Shown: positions 31,314 to 43,503 of the stretch, piece by piece | How positions within the stretch are numbered: position 1 is the first letter of the stretch | Layout: each line of letters opens with the position of its first letter | DNA from: Symsagittifera roscoffensis | Lineage: Eukaryota > Xenacoelomorpha > Acoela > Convolutidae | Assembly (NCBI RefSeq): GCF_963678635.1 | Contig: NC_087064.1 | Coordinates: forward strand, 37,934,706 to 37,998,705 | Reading direction: 5' to 3' | DNA: 64,000 bases | Made by a program: the position numbers and the translations under genes | The notes under the pieces: generated by a model | What the model saw: only the letters and a program-made list of their open reading frames with translations | Databases searched by the model: none | Told to the model about the DNA's origin: nothing

Positions 31314-32056
31314 TCAAGTATTGGGACACTTCACGCTATCCCAAGACTTTTTGTCCTAGTGTTGGGACGCTTCGCACTGTCCTAAGACCTCTCTGTTATA
31401 GTGTTGGGATTTTTTGTACTGTCCCAAGACCTCTTCACTCAAGTGTTGGGACACCTCGCACTGTCCCAAGACCTTTCGTCCAAGTGTTGGGACATCTCGT
31501 ACTGTCCCAGGACTTTACGTCCTAATGTTGGGACACTTCGTACTGTCCCAAGAACTAGTGTTGGGACACCTCGTACTCTCCCAAGACCTCACACTCAAAT
31601 GTTGGGACACTTCGCACTGTCCCAAGGCCTCCCACTCAAGTGTTGGGACACCTCGCACTGTCCCAAGAGCCTTCGTCCAAGTGTTGGGACACTTCGCACT
31701 GTCCCAGGACCTTTCGTCCTAGTGTTAGGACACTTCGCACTGTCCCAAGACCTAGTGTTGGGACAGTTCGTACCGTCCCAAGACCTCTCACTCAAGTGTT
31801 GGGACACTTCGCACTTCAAAAGACCTCCCATTCAAGTGTTGGGACACTTCACACTGTCCCAAGACTACCTGCTCAAGTGTTGGGACTCTTCGTGCTGTCT
31901 AAGGACCCCCCACGCAAGTGTTGGGACACTTCGCACTGTCCCAAGACCCCTCACTCAAGCGTTGGGACACTTCGCACTGTCCTAAGACTGCCTGCTCAAG
32001 TGTTGGGACAATCGGATCTCTTCTTCTTTGGTGTTGGGACACTTAGATCACTATCC
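31314..32056. repeat. Minisatellite of about 19 hairpin-forming units in the leader
   Basis: Unit about 40-43 bp: GTGTTGGGACACTTCGCACT followed by GTCCCAAGACC and a variable CTCAC/TTCGTCC spacer. Each unit holds the inverted repeat TTGGGACA / TGTCCCAA around an 8-base loop CTTCGCAC. It lies upstream of gag on the element's strand, inside the 5' leader. Some units are shorter or have a damaged stem. Confidence 0.9.
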
Positions 32057-33642
32057 CCGGTACAACCACTTGAGCTCTAGAATTAAAATTTTCCCAAAAC
32101 CCAACCTTACTGACCAAAAATTTCATCTACTAGACCCCCTGTAAAATTACCTTCTTTTTTAAATCCGATGCAAGTCGAAACAAAACTTTTTAGCAAGTGT
32201 CTTGTGATCACCTATTGGTCAAAAAACGTTAAAATTAGTTCCGAAAACGTAAAAATTTAAGCGAGAAAATTGATAAAAAACAGAAAGATGAACACACCTA
32301 AAACTCAAAGGTGACCAATGTCGTCCTTTCGTGAAAAAATGTCTGGTACCTGATTTTCACGCGTTTTCCTCCCCCCTACTAACGATCGTATGGGGTATTC
32401 TCCTTTCGGGTTTCAAAAACTGTATATTTCCGATCGCCCCATACGATCCGACTCAGTTACCTACCTTAATTTAATCTTAAATTTGGATGTCTTCGCGTTG
32501 CAACTCTTGTTCTGGGTCTAGAGATGAGTCTTTCTAAACTCTGGTTCTACTAATGTAACTAAATCGACAATCTCGATTGTGTAGTTATTATAATGTGTCC
32601 CCCCTTTTTTACAACTTGCAACCGCTAACCTCTAACTGAACCAGCCCCCTTCTAACCTCCCCCCTATTTAGCCTCCCTCTTGAGCCGAAAATTACCTTAA
32701 GCGTGATGGGTGCTAACCCTCTTGAGAGAAAATGATAGAATTTGTTTCCAAGCTCTGCTCAACTAAAAACGTATCCTCAAAATAGTGGGTATCCACTTTA
32801 CCAATTTTACACTCAATTCCTATAAAGTAATGTGGATTTTAACGATACCCGATTGACCCCTGTGTGTCCTTCTCTGTTTGTTCTGATTCCTTTCTGGTTG
32901 TCTCCTTGGCGTGTCCAGCAACGTTCTCCAGCACCCCTTTCCCACTTGGCTGGTCACCTCTTCCAGTCAAGTCTCCCAGTGGTCCGTCGATTGACCAAAC
33001 AGAACACCCCTGTGTGCCCTTCTCTGTTTGTTTTTGTCCATTCTGGATGTCTCTTTGGCGTGTCCAGCACTTCAAGGGTCACCTTCCAGAGAACCACTTT
33101 CTCAATTGGCTGGTCACCTGTTCCAGTCAAGTCTCCTAGTGGTCCATTGAACTTGGAGCTATCTGAAAACCCTTAACAACGCCCCGCACTCGATCACCTG
33201 TATAAAGTTGCTGATTTGATCGAAACTATCGGTCTTATTGGAAAACATTATGGGTATACTAATTCAAATAATATTAAGGTTTGATCCACCCAATCTGGAA
33301 GTCAAAGCCAGTGTCATTTTTATGTTTTATGGTTTTTGTTCCTTTTTCTATTCTTTTTTGGTTTTTTGTTTTGTTTTTTGTCTTTTACTCGTTTCTTGTC
33401 CCCCTAGTTGCCCCCTTACTCAGTTAGCTAGGCCTCGTTCGGAGAGCGTACCAGGAAATTTTCTCGAGTTTTTCAAAAAGCTATCAGGGTACAACCGGAA
33501 GGCTTATACGTTCCGGCTGAACCGTACCACCGATACTTTAAAATGGGCCCGGAGCTGTGTCAAGTGGGTTTGATCCCGTAGTCTTGAAGCCGTAAAAACA
33601 CCAAGAAGCGTCATAAAAACACTGTGTAACAATCGCCTACTT
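32057..33642 (-). other. 5' leader of the minus-strand element
   Basis: No ORF of note. It contains a 12-bp perfect inverted repeat (32384-32395 GATCGTATGGGG and 32437-32448 CCCCATACGATC, 41-base spacer) and a tandem duplication of about 147 bp (about 32858-33002 and 33004-33150: 'cctgtgtgtccttctctgtt' / 'cctgtgtgcccttctctgtt', 'ttccagtcaagtctcc' in both). Confidence 0.55.
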
Positions 33643-34445
33643 AAGTCACATATAAGGCTAAAGAAAAATAGGCCCTATAACCATTGGCTCAAGAGTCAGG
33701 GACACTATCTCTTGTGTTTTTCTACCTCAAACGGTCTGAGCCAATTCGGTTCACTTGCGACTAAAACTTTTGTTGCAGCTTAAAGGTCACTACCAAAATA
33801 TCCCCACTCTAGAAATTAAGGACGCCCCATACTAAGGTCTCAAAATACCTAAAACACGCGAACGCCGTTAAAAACAGGGTCGGAACAATCCGTATAGTTA
33901 CTTTTTATTAGACAGTGGAACTTTGATCCATTTCAGATGGATCAACCTAAAACTCTCCTTACCTCATAATAGCAATATAAAACACACTCAAGAAATTTAA
34001 ATTGGGTACTCAAATACCGGCACACTCTAGACTTGCAGTAACTAAACTAACCAGTGACTCTAGCATAAATGGGTGATCAAGTTTAACTCAAAAAGTTTTT
34101 AATCAGTCAGTTTCAACTCAAGAGACAAGTTTTGGCTCTGGACCATTGGGAGACTTCGATTGTCCACCTTTCGAGCGAAGGTTCACAATGGTTCATTTCT
34201 AATTTGTCTCTTCTTTACTCGCAATCGATCCGCCTTTTGTTTCGAATAACAAAGCTCTACTCTCGTGTAATCGTATATCTGGAAATAGCGAATAGCAATT
34301 TCCCGCTGTTTTTTTGGTTACTTTCCCGCGGTTGTAGTCGGTTCTTCTGATATTATTTTCTGATATTTTCAGTTCTCGCGAGAAAATTGAGCATGACACG
34401 CTCAATTCGAATTTTTTAAAAATTCCATTTCACATCAAAATCATG
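33643..34445 (-). repeat. Terminal direct repeat (5' LTR) of the minus-strand element
   Basis: Partner of 15187-16000 in the same orientation. Its right edge falls where the plus-strand Mag-like pol resumes. Ends are not sharp, and no TG/CA pair or target duplication could be settled. Confidence 0.7.
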
Positions 34446-37400
34446 TTTCTTGCGTTGCTCAAGGTCAAACTTCCAAATATCCAGGGGCAATTCGACACCG
34501 CTGTCCAGCGGGAGGATCTGGATGACTGACAGAAGCATTTTAGTAAGCAATTCCATAAATATTTTAACAGGGTAGGGCGTATACGTAACTATAAAATTCA
34601 AGCAGAATTCTTCCAAAATTTGATGCAGATCCAACAGAAGGGCAAAAGAGTGCCAATCACGCTACAAGTAGATAATGAAATGTTAAGCTACTGGCACAAG
34701 GGCACATAGAAAAATTGTACCATATATAAGTACCAACATTGAAGAGCTAATGGATATTGTGGGTCAAACAGGGGGACGGGTTTTTTTACAACAATGGACC
34801 TCACCTATGCGTACGGCCAATTACCTTTAAACGCGGATGCTAGTCAGCATTGCAATTTTGCATTAGTAGGAGGTCCATCTACTGGGACGTATCGGGTTTA
34901 AAACGGGGTTCCATGGTTTAACAACCAGGCCAGCGGAACTTCTACCTGTAACGGACGCGATAGTTCCGTAATTTCCATGTGCGCACGCGTTTATTGATGA
35001 CATTCTGGGTAGGGCGTATACGTAACTATAAAATTCAAGCAGAATTTTATACGCATTTATCGAAGTAATCTGAACTCCAGCATATCGCACTAGTCGAGAA
35101 AATCATGATAAAAATTGGACGCTGAAATTAAAGAAAAGTAAATTCGCGAGGACAGAGTGTGAATGATTGGGCATCGGATTACAAATTCCGGCGTCATTCC
35201 ATTGATGCGGAAAACAGACCCCATCGATACGTTGGCTCCTTCCAAATTGTCATCACAATTCAGGTCCTTTATGGGCTCGAAACTTAGTCTCCATAAGTAC
35301 TCGACGGCACTCGCGGAATACTCAGCGCCTTTGCTACTCTAAATAAGCAAGAAAATTGATTTCGTATGGACAAGCGAATGTCAGTTAGCGTTCGAAACAC
35401 TAAACAAGCAAGTGGCGAACATCGTTGAGATAAAAACAATTCGACGTGCATAATGTTATCCGGATCGTTTGTGATGCTAGCCATAATGGCCTAGGGTCCG
35501 TCCTCGCACAACTCGGATCCGAAGGATGGCAATTGATCTCGTTTGCGTCTCGTTTCTAAAAAAGTTATCTACTAATGAACTGAAAATTCTAGCAGTTGTC
35601 TCACTTTAGAAAGCACATATTTGGTAGGCATTTTACAGTCGTAACAGATCACAAGTTACTTGTAACATTGCTAAATGGAAGTAACAAGAAAAATAAAACT
35701 AAATTTAGCCGTTTACCTCGATGGATCTATAGAATAATTCCTTTTGATTTTAAAATTGAACACATGCCTGGGGCGGAAATTGGTCTGGCCGACTATTTAT
35801 TAAGGCACCTGGTGGGGGAAGGATTGCGGGTGAGTCTTTACGACAAAACGTTCATTGTGGCGGAACTAAGGTCAATTAATAATTCCATCGGTAATGAGAA
35901 AACCGCCGGAGTGGAAAAAGTCAAGCCAAGAATATCGAATCTTTCAGCAAATGAAAACGACCTATGCAATTACGGTTGCAAAATGTCCGCCGGATGAGGG
36001 CGGAAAATCATGCGATCACTTATCGACCAATCATAAGGCAGCTAATTGCATAACGGAGTGTAACGACAGAGAAGGCGCAAAATTAGTCAAATCGGTTACT
36101 GAGTGTCAATCGAGTGAGTTTGAAGTAAGTTCTATTTATTATAACCAAAAAAGTAATTTTCCAATGGCGAGCATCAATTTAAAGAAAATTAATCAATTTT
36201 TTTTACGAACTCCAGAAATTACTAGTGGGAGCAGCAGCGGAGTAGAGGTGGTGGACGCGAGATTGGAGGCGGTAACAACGGGATCAAGAGAGGTGTAATG
36301 CAACACAGTCAATTCAATTCCATCGCCATTTGGGGTGGGGGATATTTCACCGGCGTATCCGGCGAATGTGGTCATATCAGTTAATCAGCGGGACTGCAAG
36401 ATCGTCAGGAAGCACGATGCATTGCCCGAACTGTTCAATCTGAAGCTAGTTTAGTCTAACTACAAGGGGGAACCCCAGATGCGAACAAAAAAGGAACTGG
36501 TGGAGGCGAAGGACCAGACCTGGAGAGAAAAGTCCGCGCAAGACAAGTTACGCATGACTTCCATATTTGTGAGAACTTCTTTTATTGGACGAACGACTCG
36601 TCATTCTAAAACCACTTAGAAAAGCGGTCGTAAACATTAAAAATAGTTTCCATCATAGACAGGCAAACCTTTTTGACGCGGCAAGGGACGTGTGGTTCCC
36701 GTATCTCCGCCTAAATTTAGTGGTATCCGCCGACGATTATCAGGAACGTAACGCCGCAGGTAAAAGTCTTAAACCTATGTGCGCCAAAGGTGACATTGGA
36801 ATAATATTCGAACCTAACGGCCAAACTAGTGCGTACAATTAGACTTTTAGGGCTCTATAAAAAACTAAAATAAATCGGACCAATACGTCTTAGTTGCAGT
36901 GGAACGGTTTTCACGGTGGCCGTCGGCTATGATTGGCAGTAACAAAAAAAGTGAAGAGGTTCTAGAACTTCTGAAAAACTCTTTAGCTCACCATGGAGTA
37001 CCGCGGATCAAGGTTCTAGTTTTTATTCAAAAGCGATTAAATCGTTTTATAATTCCGAAGGAATAGAAATTAACTACTCGCCAGTAAACGATCACCGAGC
37101 TACCGGCTGCGTAGAACGTACATTAGGTAGGTTAAAGAACCTTGTCTTAACCTATGCACAAGAAAAATAACACGGAAATCTTGAATCTATGGTAGAACAT
37201 GCACTAAACGCTACACTCCAAATCATGCCATTCGAAGCACATCTCGGCCAGGAGGCCAATACGGTTCTTCTAGATCTTACGAAAAAACCGTCATTACAAA
37301 ATCTTAAATGGGAGAAAAGGTTGAAGCAAAAATCTGCATGTTCAGATTCAGATGACTCACGTACAAGCCGAATGCCCCACCCAACACAGACCAATTGGAC

Positions 37401-38335
37401 AGAGAGGTGGGACGCAGAAAATAACGTAGAGCATATTAACCATCTAAGATGGTTAGGGAATGATCAGCTAGTCAGGGTATCTGGCGACCGTAGTGGGGGC
37501 AATGGCTCCAAGGGATCCAAGCAACTAAAACCGGAAGGCCGGACAAACAAACCCAATAAGTCGACCAAACTGTCGTTCCAACGGATCAAACACCGAAATC
37601 AAAGGTACAAAATGCTGAATAAGAAAGTCATTAAGGAACCTAAACATACGTTAAACCTAGAAAAAGGGTATGTGCTTACAAAAAGCGCTGTAGCAGAGAA
37701 GGCTAACCAATCCACAACCGTCTCGCCTAAAGGAAAATACCAGAAGCCTCCTACAATGGAGGATGTCAAAAAGAAACGTGGTCAGGAATGGTTGTCTCGG
37801 TCAAAATCAATGGAGTCGAAGGTATATGCACAATCACGACAAAAGTAGCAAAACCCGGACTACGATGACGATTCAGATTCGATTTTTGATGAGCCATCAC
37901 TATAACCGACGAAAATGAAAGCGAGCGCACGAGATGAAACGGAGGCCGGCCGAGATCCAGCGGTGCTCTAAGCACACCGAAGCTAGGCATAGAGACGCCA
38001 GCGGAGAGAAACTTGTCCGACGGAGAACGGAGAAGCACGGAGAGGGAGACTAGAGACGCAGCGGAAACGATTGGGTAAGCGCAGAGTGTGCCCAGTGTAG
38101 GCGAAAACGGAGGGGCGGCGAGCAAAATGGCTTCGAAGAAAAAGGCGTGACGGCCGAGGAAGCAGCGATTGGTTTCTTATTCCAGTCAGGATTCACAAAA
38201 TTCGGATGGGACGGGGTCGAGAAAGAGTTTGAGAAAGCGAACTGCAGTGTCAAAATTTGGAGGAGTCATGATTGATAGCATTTTCAAGGAGGGGCGCAAG
38301 AAAGGGGAAGGAGCGAGAAAAGTGGATACTAACTA
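34446..38335 (+). pseudogene. pol: Mag-like Gypsy pol: RT, RNase H, integrase, tail
   Basis: Continues the gag-pro of 13938-15186. RT: GRIRNYKIQAEFFQNLMQIQ near 34575, TTMDLTYAYGQLPLNADASQ near 34790 (motif A), AFIDDIL near 34987-35007 (YxDD-type box with Phe). RNase H: VIRIVCDASHNGLGSVLAQL near 35450, TVVTDHKLLVTLL near 35640, HMPGAEIGLADYL near 35765. Integrase: YLRLNLVVSADDYQERNAAG near 36705, KPMCAKGDIG, RFSRWPSAM, YSPVNDHRATGCVERTLG near 37077 (catalytic Glu), MPFEAHLGQEAN. The basic C-terminal tail ends about 38335. Many stops and shifts. A 40-bp stretch at 34570-34609 is repeated exactly at 35007-35046. Confidence 0.85.
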
Positions 38336-39639
38336 AACATCGGAATCGGGAGATGATTTCCAAAAGAAAACTTTAAAGACTGTATACGTATGTCCGAAAG
38401 GAGGCGGACCGCGGGTCTTAAAAATCAATTTAATTTCTGTTTGTGTAATTTTAAATTACCATCTAAAATTAGTCAACATCAGGGAATGTCATATATATAC
38501 ATTTCAAAGGATGAATAGTTTGAGTTTAGTTATATTGTTTTTGGAGTTTGTTATTGGCGCCATTGTTGCTGTCTGAGATTCTGGCGTCATTTGATTAAAA
38601 ACCTGACAATTGATGTTGTGTGTGCGTGGTATCTGAAACAGTTGAAGATGTAATGATTTACTGGGAAAATGGAGGATTATTGATTCAGAATTAAAGTATA
38701 GAACTCGCGTTTTTCTCAGTAGTGATGAGAGAACTGCATAAACGCGTAGAAAATCTCTACAGGGCCAATTTTTGCACTGGATACGCGCAAATTTTGTTGT
38801 GTGAAATCCTCTGGAAACCAGAGACAAAATTTGAAACTCTTTAAACTTTTGTAGGACCGATCGGACAAAGAAGATAAAAGAACAAAGGATAATCAAAGGA
38901 AGCGATATTCTCGCGCAACCTGTGTAACACTGATATAATTTGGATTGGAACACTGAGCCCTTACAAATCAGTTTGGCCTCTCAATGTTTACCCGTACCGA
39001 GAAAACTTTTTATTTCTGACCTGAAACATTTTGTATCTAATCTACTTTCTGATCAAAAATTCTTTTGAAATATTTAAATAAAGTATGGATTTTTTTAATT
39101 TCTCTATTATTCATCCTAATTCTGATCAAAAATTAGCTAAACTAGGTTTTTTAGCAAAAAAAAATCTCCTGGTGGGGATCGAAACCCTGCTTTTCTGATT
39201 TTTTGACATTTTTTCGATTAACTAGGCTATAGCCTTGATATGGGTTCGTAGTTTTAGCAGTATAACACCTGTTATAATAAGTGTAACTTTACATTGTGTT
39301 GTTACTGTTTTTGTGTAAACTCGAAGCAAGTTTATCTTGTTGCGGTTGAGCAGTGAATTGATTTCTGGTTATTTCTTTCCAGAAACTGTTTATTTCTAAA
39401 CAAGAAAAGAAATAGATCACTTCTGCACGGAAATACGAGAAAACTAGGCTAGATAATCTACCTAGAATTTCTATCTAGAAAAACTGCTTCCGTTAGGTAC
39501 GGGTAGCCATTTAATCTTACAGTCGTGAACAGTTGTTCAAATAACAAATAAAAGACAAAAAAAATGAATAGCAGTAACAGTTGTTTAAAGTTTCAGAAAG
39601 TTTGGTAATCTTTTTTTGTTAGTTTTTTCTTTTATAAAA
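38336..39639. other. Right flank of the Mag-like element, no gene seen
   Basis: AT-rich. An LTR for the Mag-like element would be expected here, but no partner is visible left of the assembly gap. A frame of 149 codons on the minus strand (38953-38504) has no recognisable feature and is probably chance. Confidence 0.4.
39155..39240 (-). other. tRNA-like Pol III promoter remnant (possible SINE or tRNA relic)
   Basis: On the minus strand: TATAGCCTAGTTAATCG resembles an A box, GGTTTCGATCCCC a B box about 45 bases on, then ACCAGGAGA followed by a run of T, a Pol III terminator. Acceptor-stem pairing is not convincing, so it is not called as a functional tRNA. Confidence 0.35.
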
Positions 39640-41056
39640 ATTTTTTGTGTACGAGGAAGAGCCGAGGCAGCGCCGGGAGAAGTTTCAAAAAAAGTTTTCC
39701 TTTTGGAAAAATGGTGCTTTTTTCAGCCTGTCTAAATTTTAGATTTCGAACAATGCGTTCCTTCCGACCATTATAACGTGTGCTTTCAATCGTAGGAACA
39801 ACAAAAATATTAATCTCTGATCTAAGAAAACTCGAATGACTCAAAAGAACAAACCCGTACGGACAAGAGAAACTTTTTGCAATCGATATATGAAGTTTTT
39901 GTAGAATTATTCAGATATAATCGAATTTAAGTGAATATTATGGCTTGTTTTATATCATCTATAAACAATTCAAATAGTTTTGAATCCTTTTCAATACAAA
40001 TTATATCAGTGTTACACAGATTTTGTTAAGCTTAGATTAATTTATAGCTATTTTTTGCAGTTTTTTTGTGAAATTTGCAAAACATAGATAAGCCATACAT
40101 TTTCAAACACCACATTGTCATGTTACAGGTTTTTGTTATAGAGTGTGATCGTTTCATGAAAACCTTTGTCAAAGTTTTTTTTAAAAAAGCAAAGCAGAAC
40201 TTGATTTTTTTTTCAATTGAATATTCAAAATTTACCTAAAATTTAATCACTGACGCAACAAATAGCATTGATTTTTTTTAAAAAAATTTCTTCTAGCAGT
40301 ATGAAACTCATTCCGGTGTAGGTGAAAATAAAGCTAAAAAAATCAGGAGGCACGTCTATTAAAAACTACTGATAATCGCAGGAACCAAACATATTATCAA
40401 AAAGTTCCGGCTTCTCGTTTTGTGGTTGATTGTTCCGACCATTTGAAAATTGTGGAGGAACTTTTTTTCGTTTGTGGTTTTTTTTTCTTTTGCACGCAAG
40501 ATCAGGTATCACAAATAATCATCGGGAAAAGTCGAACTATATATCACATTCAAGCCTTTTCCAACGTTATTCGAACAATCTTAAAATTTTTCCGAAATTC
40601 TTACTAGCGTTTAGAAAAACCAAATTAAATTTTTTGATTTTTGCATTTTTTTTATCTACAAAGTTCAAGGCGGGTTTCATGAATTTACTCAGAGTTAAAA
40701 AAATCATTGGATTTGCGAAAATGACCTAAGGTTGATTTGAAATAATTTCTCATGTTCGTTTGTAAAATTTGTCAAACATAGTTAAAACATGAAGTTCTAG
40801 GAACCAGCCAACCCGTTCATGTAACATTTCAGAATTCCATATGACAATATGGTTGTTCATAAAGAACCTGCTGCCAAAATCCTTGTATCAGATGCATAGA
40901 AAAAGTTTAAATTTTATTTTTGCATCTTTTTATTAAAAACTCAAGCTTTAGCTATAATTCAATCACTCACTCAAAAAAACCTCTTCTGGAAAGCAGCTGA
41001 AAGTTTTTTGGAATGTCGTCAGGCACGTCTTTCAAGGCCTACTGATACTTCTTCTG
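39640..41056. repeat. Diverged copies of the 41057-43503 repeat
   Basis: Segments such as 'aaactcgaatgactcaaaag' (39831) match 'aaactcgaaatcattcgaaa' (41397), and 'aggcacgtctattaaaaact' (40347) matches 'aggcacgtctttcaaggcct' (41022). No gene seen. Confidence 0.5.
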
Positions 41057-42362
41057 CGATTCGCAAGAACTTATAAATAATAATCGAAATGTGAGGAACT
41101 TTTATTCTAATTTTTCAACGAACCCATATTATCAAACCTAACGTCAAATCACTCTTAGAAGCAGCAGATTAATCCAATTTATACGGCCGTTTCTTGCACA
41201 AAATCCACCGCTTGCGGAAGATGGCTATAGTTTTCTATGGGGAAAATGGACGAAAAGATACACATAATGCTAGTGGAAGATGAGAGGGGAAAAAGAAAGA
41301 GCCTCTTAAATCTCGAAGTTATTGCATTTCAAATTCGCAAATTTCATTTTAACGAATAGCAAACAAAAAGTTTAGCAATAACAACTGGGCTCAAGAAAAC
41401 TCGAAATCATTCGAAAGAGCGTCCCCGTACTGACAAGCAAATGTTCGAAAAAAAAAAATCTTTAAAGTGTTGCAGAAATATCCCAAAACAAATGATATTC
41501 AATTCAATCAAACATAATTGCTTGTTTTACACCCCCTCGAAACATTTCAAATCACTTTATAATCAATTCAAACCCAAGTTTCATAAGGTTTTCACAATTT
41601 TTTGTGCAAATATAAAATCAGTTCAAACTTGATCGAAAAATTTCTAATGATAAAAAACAATTTTGTTGGCTTGCTTTTTGTACAAACTGCGAAGCATAGT
41701 GAAATCGTGAGTCTTCACTGACAATTTCACCTGTTCTTCAAAAGTTTCAGATCTTCAATTTGCATTTATGTTTCAATATTGACCATATTGTAATTTGGTC
41801 AGTCATAAGTTTTTCTACTGCCATAATCTAAGACTCAGGCGTAATGGAACCAGTTCTAAACTAGTATTTATAAACCAATTATATTATTGATAAATTAACA
41901 CTATAAAATTTTACTAACAAACCAATCATATTCCATCACTAACATTGTCACTTATTTGTAAGTGCTAAAATACTTGTAACTTCAGCACCACAACAATTTG
42001 AATAAATCTTAGACTACAGTTGTTCTCCTTCTGGATTACCAGTATACACTAGATTTTTTGAGACTAGGAGATATGAGAGTAAGATTAAGATTCGTATTAG
42101 ACTAAGAAGTTGCCGGAATCTTTCCGGCTGAAACTATGATAACGTGACGAACAGACAGTGTACCCTATCTGAAATTATTCTATGAAGATAACCATTAGGT
42201 CATAACTGATCTTAAGCGACCAAAAATCTCAAACAAGACCTAAACTAACTTAGAATTAGCCAATCGAACTTGAATTAGACAATTGCAAATTGCCAAAAAG
42301 CTAAAAGCAATAGATAATTTAATAGGAATGTCTCTATGTCTCAAGAAATCTACGCCAATTTT
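41057..42362 (+). repeat. Tandem duplication unit A (host flank + 5' LTR + leader start)
   Basis: Starts 'cgattcgcaagaacttataa' and ends 'ctacgccaattttcttaaaa'. It is repeated at 42390-43503 with high identity. It includes the complete 5' LTR at 41845-42209. Confidence 0.8.
41845..42209 (+). repeat. 5' LTR of copy 2 (in unit A)
   Basis: Begins TGGAACCAGTTCTAAACTAG, identical in its first 20 bases to the 3' LTR at 61271. Ends at ATAACTGA, where the 3' LTR has ATAACTCA. An AATAAA occurs near 42002. No standard tRNA-complementary TGG primer site follows. Confidence 0.7.
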
Positions 42363-42389
42363 CTTAAAAAAAAAACAATTATGACTGAC

Positions 42390-43503
42390 CGATTCGCAAG
42401 AACTTATAAATAACAATCGAAATGTGATGAACGTTTATTGTAAATTATTTTTTTATCCTTTAACGAAACCATATCATCAAATCTAACGTCAAGGCACTCT
42501 TAGAAGCAGCAGATTTTTCCAATTTATATGGCCGTTTCTTGCACAAAATCTACCGCTTGCGGAAGATGGCAATAGTTTTTTATGGGGAAAAATGGACGAG
42601 AAGATACATATAATGCTAGTGGGAGATGAGAGGGGAAAAAGAAAGAGCATCTTAGATCTCGAAGTTATTACATTTCAAATTCGAAAATTTCATTTTAACG
42701 AATAGCAAACAAAAGTTTTAGCAACAACAACTGGGCTCAAGAAAACTCAAAATCATTCGAAAGAGCATCCCCGTACTGACAAGCAAATGTTCGAAAAAAA
42801 AATGTTTAAAGTGTTGCAGAAATATCCCAAAACAAATGATATTCAATTCAATCAAACATAATGGCTTGATTTACACCCCTCTCGAAACATTTCAAATCAC
42901 TTAAATGATCAATTCAAACCCAAGTTTCATAAGGTTTACAAAATTTTTTGTGCAATTATAAAATCAGTTCAAACTTGATCAAAAAAATTCTAATGATAAA
43001 AAACAATTTTGTTGGCTTGCTTATTGTACAAACTGCAAAGCATAGTCAAATCGCGAGTCTTCACTGACCATTTCACCTGTTCTTCAAAAATTTCAGATCT
43101 TCAGTTTGCATTTATGGTTCAATATTGACCATTACAATTATTCTCCTTCTGGATAAACTCCAAAAACTAACTCGTAAATACCAGTATACACTAGATTTTT
43201 TGAGACTACGAGATATGAGAGTAAGATTAAGATTCGTATTCGACTAAGAAGTTGCCGGAATCTATCCGGCCGAAAATATGATAGCGTGACGAACAGACAA
43301 AGTACCCTATCTGAAATTATTCTATGAAGATAATCATTAGGTCATAACTGATCTTGTGCGACCAAAAGTCTCAAAGAAGACCTAAACCAACTTAGAAATA
43401 GCCAATAGAACTTGAATTAGACAATTGCAAATTGCCAAAAAGCTAGACGGAATAGATAATTTAATAGGAATGTCTCTATGTCTCAAGAAATCTACGCCAA
43501 TTT
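42390..43503 (+). repeat. Tandem duplication unit B
   Basis: Second copy of unit A; it has lost the 5' half of the LTR and the sequence just before it, keeping LTR bases at 43133-43351. It continues into the leader of the element, so this unit is the one joined to gag. Confidence 0.8.
43133..43351 (+). repeat. 5'-truncated LTR copy in unit B
   Basis: Matches 42021-42209 ('attctccttctgga', 'accagtatacactagatttt', 'gttgccggaatct'). It lacks the TGGAACC start. Confidence 0.7.

Larger units (their letters stand above)
15187..34445 (-). mobile_element. Minus-strand Gypsy-type retroelement with SGNH/macrodomain-like accessory region
   Basis: Terminal direct repeats of about 0.8 kb (15187-16000, 33643-34445) flank a minus-strand series: leader with minisatellite, Gag, protease, RT, RNase H, integrase, then about 7 kb of accessory coding sequence. 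RT/RNase H before integrase places it in the Ty3/Gypsy order. It splits an older plus-strand Mag-like element. Its base composition is much more balanced than the AT-rich host and env-bearing elements. Nearly every gene carries stops, many of them TAG or TGA that could come from C-to-T changes. No target duplication could be fixed because the repeat ends are diverged. Confidence 0.7.

Noticed and set aside
31401-31985. 194-codon plus-strand ORF with regular CWDTSHCPKT-like repeats
   Set aside because: Produced by the minisatellite; the same repeat is open in other frames, and unit length varies, so it is not a conserved protein.
31314-32056. CRISPR-like array
   Set aside because: Units are imperfect, spacers are not unique and the context is a eukaryotic retroelement leader.
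32832-33176. Plus-strand ORF of 114 codons with internal repeat
   Set aside because: Explained by the roughly 147-bp tandem duplication in the leader of the minus-strand element.
38504-38953. 149-codon minus-strand ORF
   Set aside because: No motif, no homologue in the window, AT-rich flank; probably chance.
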